A stretch of DNA of 37,766 bases from Mycoemilia scoparia (lineage: Eukaryota > Kickxellomycota > Kickxellomycetes > Kickxellales > Kickxellaceae): the NCBI GenBank assembly GCA_027575805.1, contig JANBPU010000157.1, positions 1 through 37,766 on the forward strand. The letters run 5' to 3'. Under the pieces are notes generated by a model, which was given only the letters and a program-made list of their open reading frames with translations, was not told the DNA's origin and made no database searches. Position numbers and translations under genes: made by a program. Each line of letters opens with the position of its first letter. Position 1 is the stretch's first letter. Of the stretch, positions 37,694 to 37,766 are shown one piece after another.

Positions 37694-37766
37694 TAGATAA
37701 TAATTTTTGAAGGGCGACTTTTGGTGGCCAAAGATTATAGGCGCAATCACAGCCAAATGGATATCC
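37694..37766 (+). mobile_element. R1 MITE copy 17 (cut by window end)
   Basis: Left part of an R1 element, with TA at 37692-37693 and first bases TAGATAATAATTTTTGAAGG. It is the exact reverse complement of the copy at the window start. Confidence 0.85.

Overview
The window looks like a piece of an early-diverging ('zygomycete-grade') fungal nuclear genome. Its six protein genes are eukaryotic housekeeping or regulatory genes. Their introns are spliceosomal (GT...AG, 65 percent of them beginning GTAAG or close to it), coding DNA is near-balanced in GC, and the spacers are AT-rich and full of microsatellites. The Pik1-type lipid kinase, the fungal-style homeodomain and the Tim10, Cdc48 and Scc3 homologues fit fungi best. 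I cannot name the genus from sequence alone.

Layout, left to right: a tRNA-Val(UAC) gene (minus, 427-498) sits beside a cluster of small repeats. A phosphatidylinositol 4-kinase of the Pik1/PI4K-beta type (plus, 1343-5077) is convergent with a four-exon MYST histone acetyltransferase (minus, 8340-5363). A 6-kb spacer leads through a G-rich promoter-like block to a four-exon homeodomain transcription factor (plus, 14399-18027). An 8.4-kb spacer with no convincing gene follows. Then come the mitochondrial intermembrane-space chaperone TIM10 (plus, two exons), the AAA+ ATPase CDC48/p97 (plus, two exons) and, convergent with it, the cohesin subunit SCC3/STAG (minus, three exons, 1830 residues). 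The genes share no pathway and form no operon or cluster; this is ordinary dispersed gene order.

The most distinctive content is repetitive. Seventeen copies of a ~98-117 bp palindromic element (called here R1) and four copies plus a fragment of a ~132 bp element (R2) lie only in spacers. Both begin TGG, end CCA, and are flanked by TA, as expected for non-autonomous Tc1/mariner-type MITEs. In four places the elements are joined end to end with a single shared TA, giving chains of two or three.

The two ends of the window are an exact 77-bp inverted repeat, both inside R1 copies. The repeat stops matching at base 78. This is what a complete de Bruijn-graph contig built with k=77 and broken at a repeat would look like, so the window is probably a whole contig. 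No new multi-gene system was found. The repeat chains, the divergent MYST enzyme and the isolated homeobox locus are the best leads.
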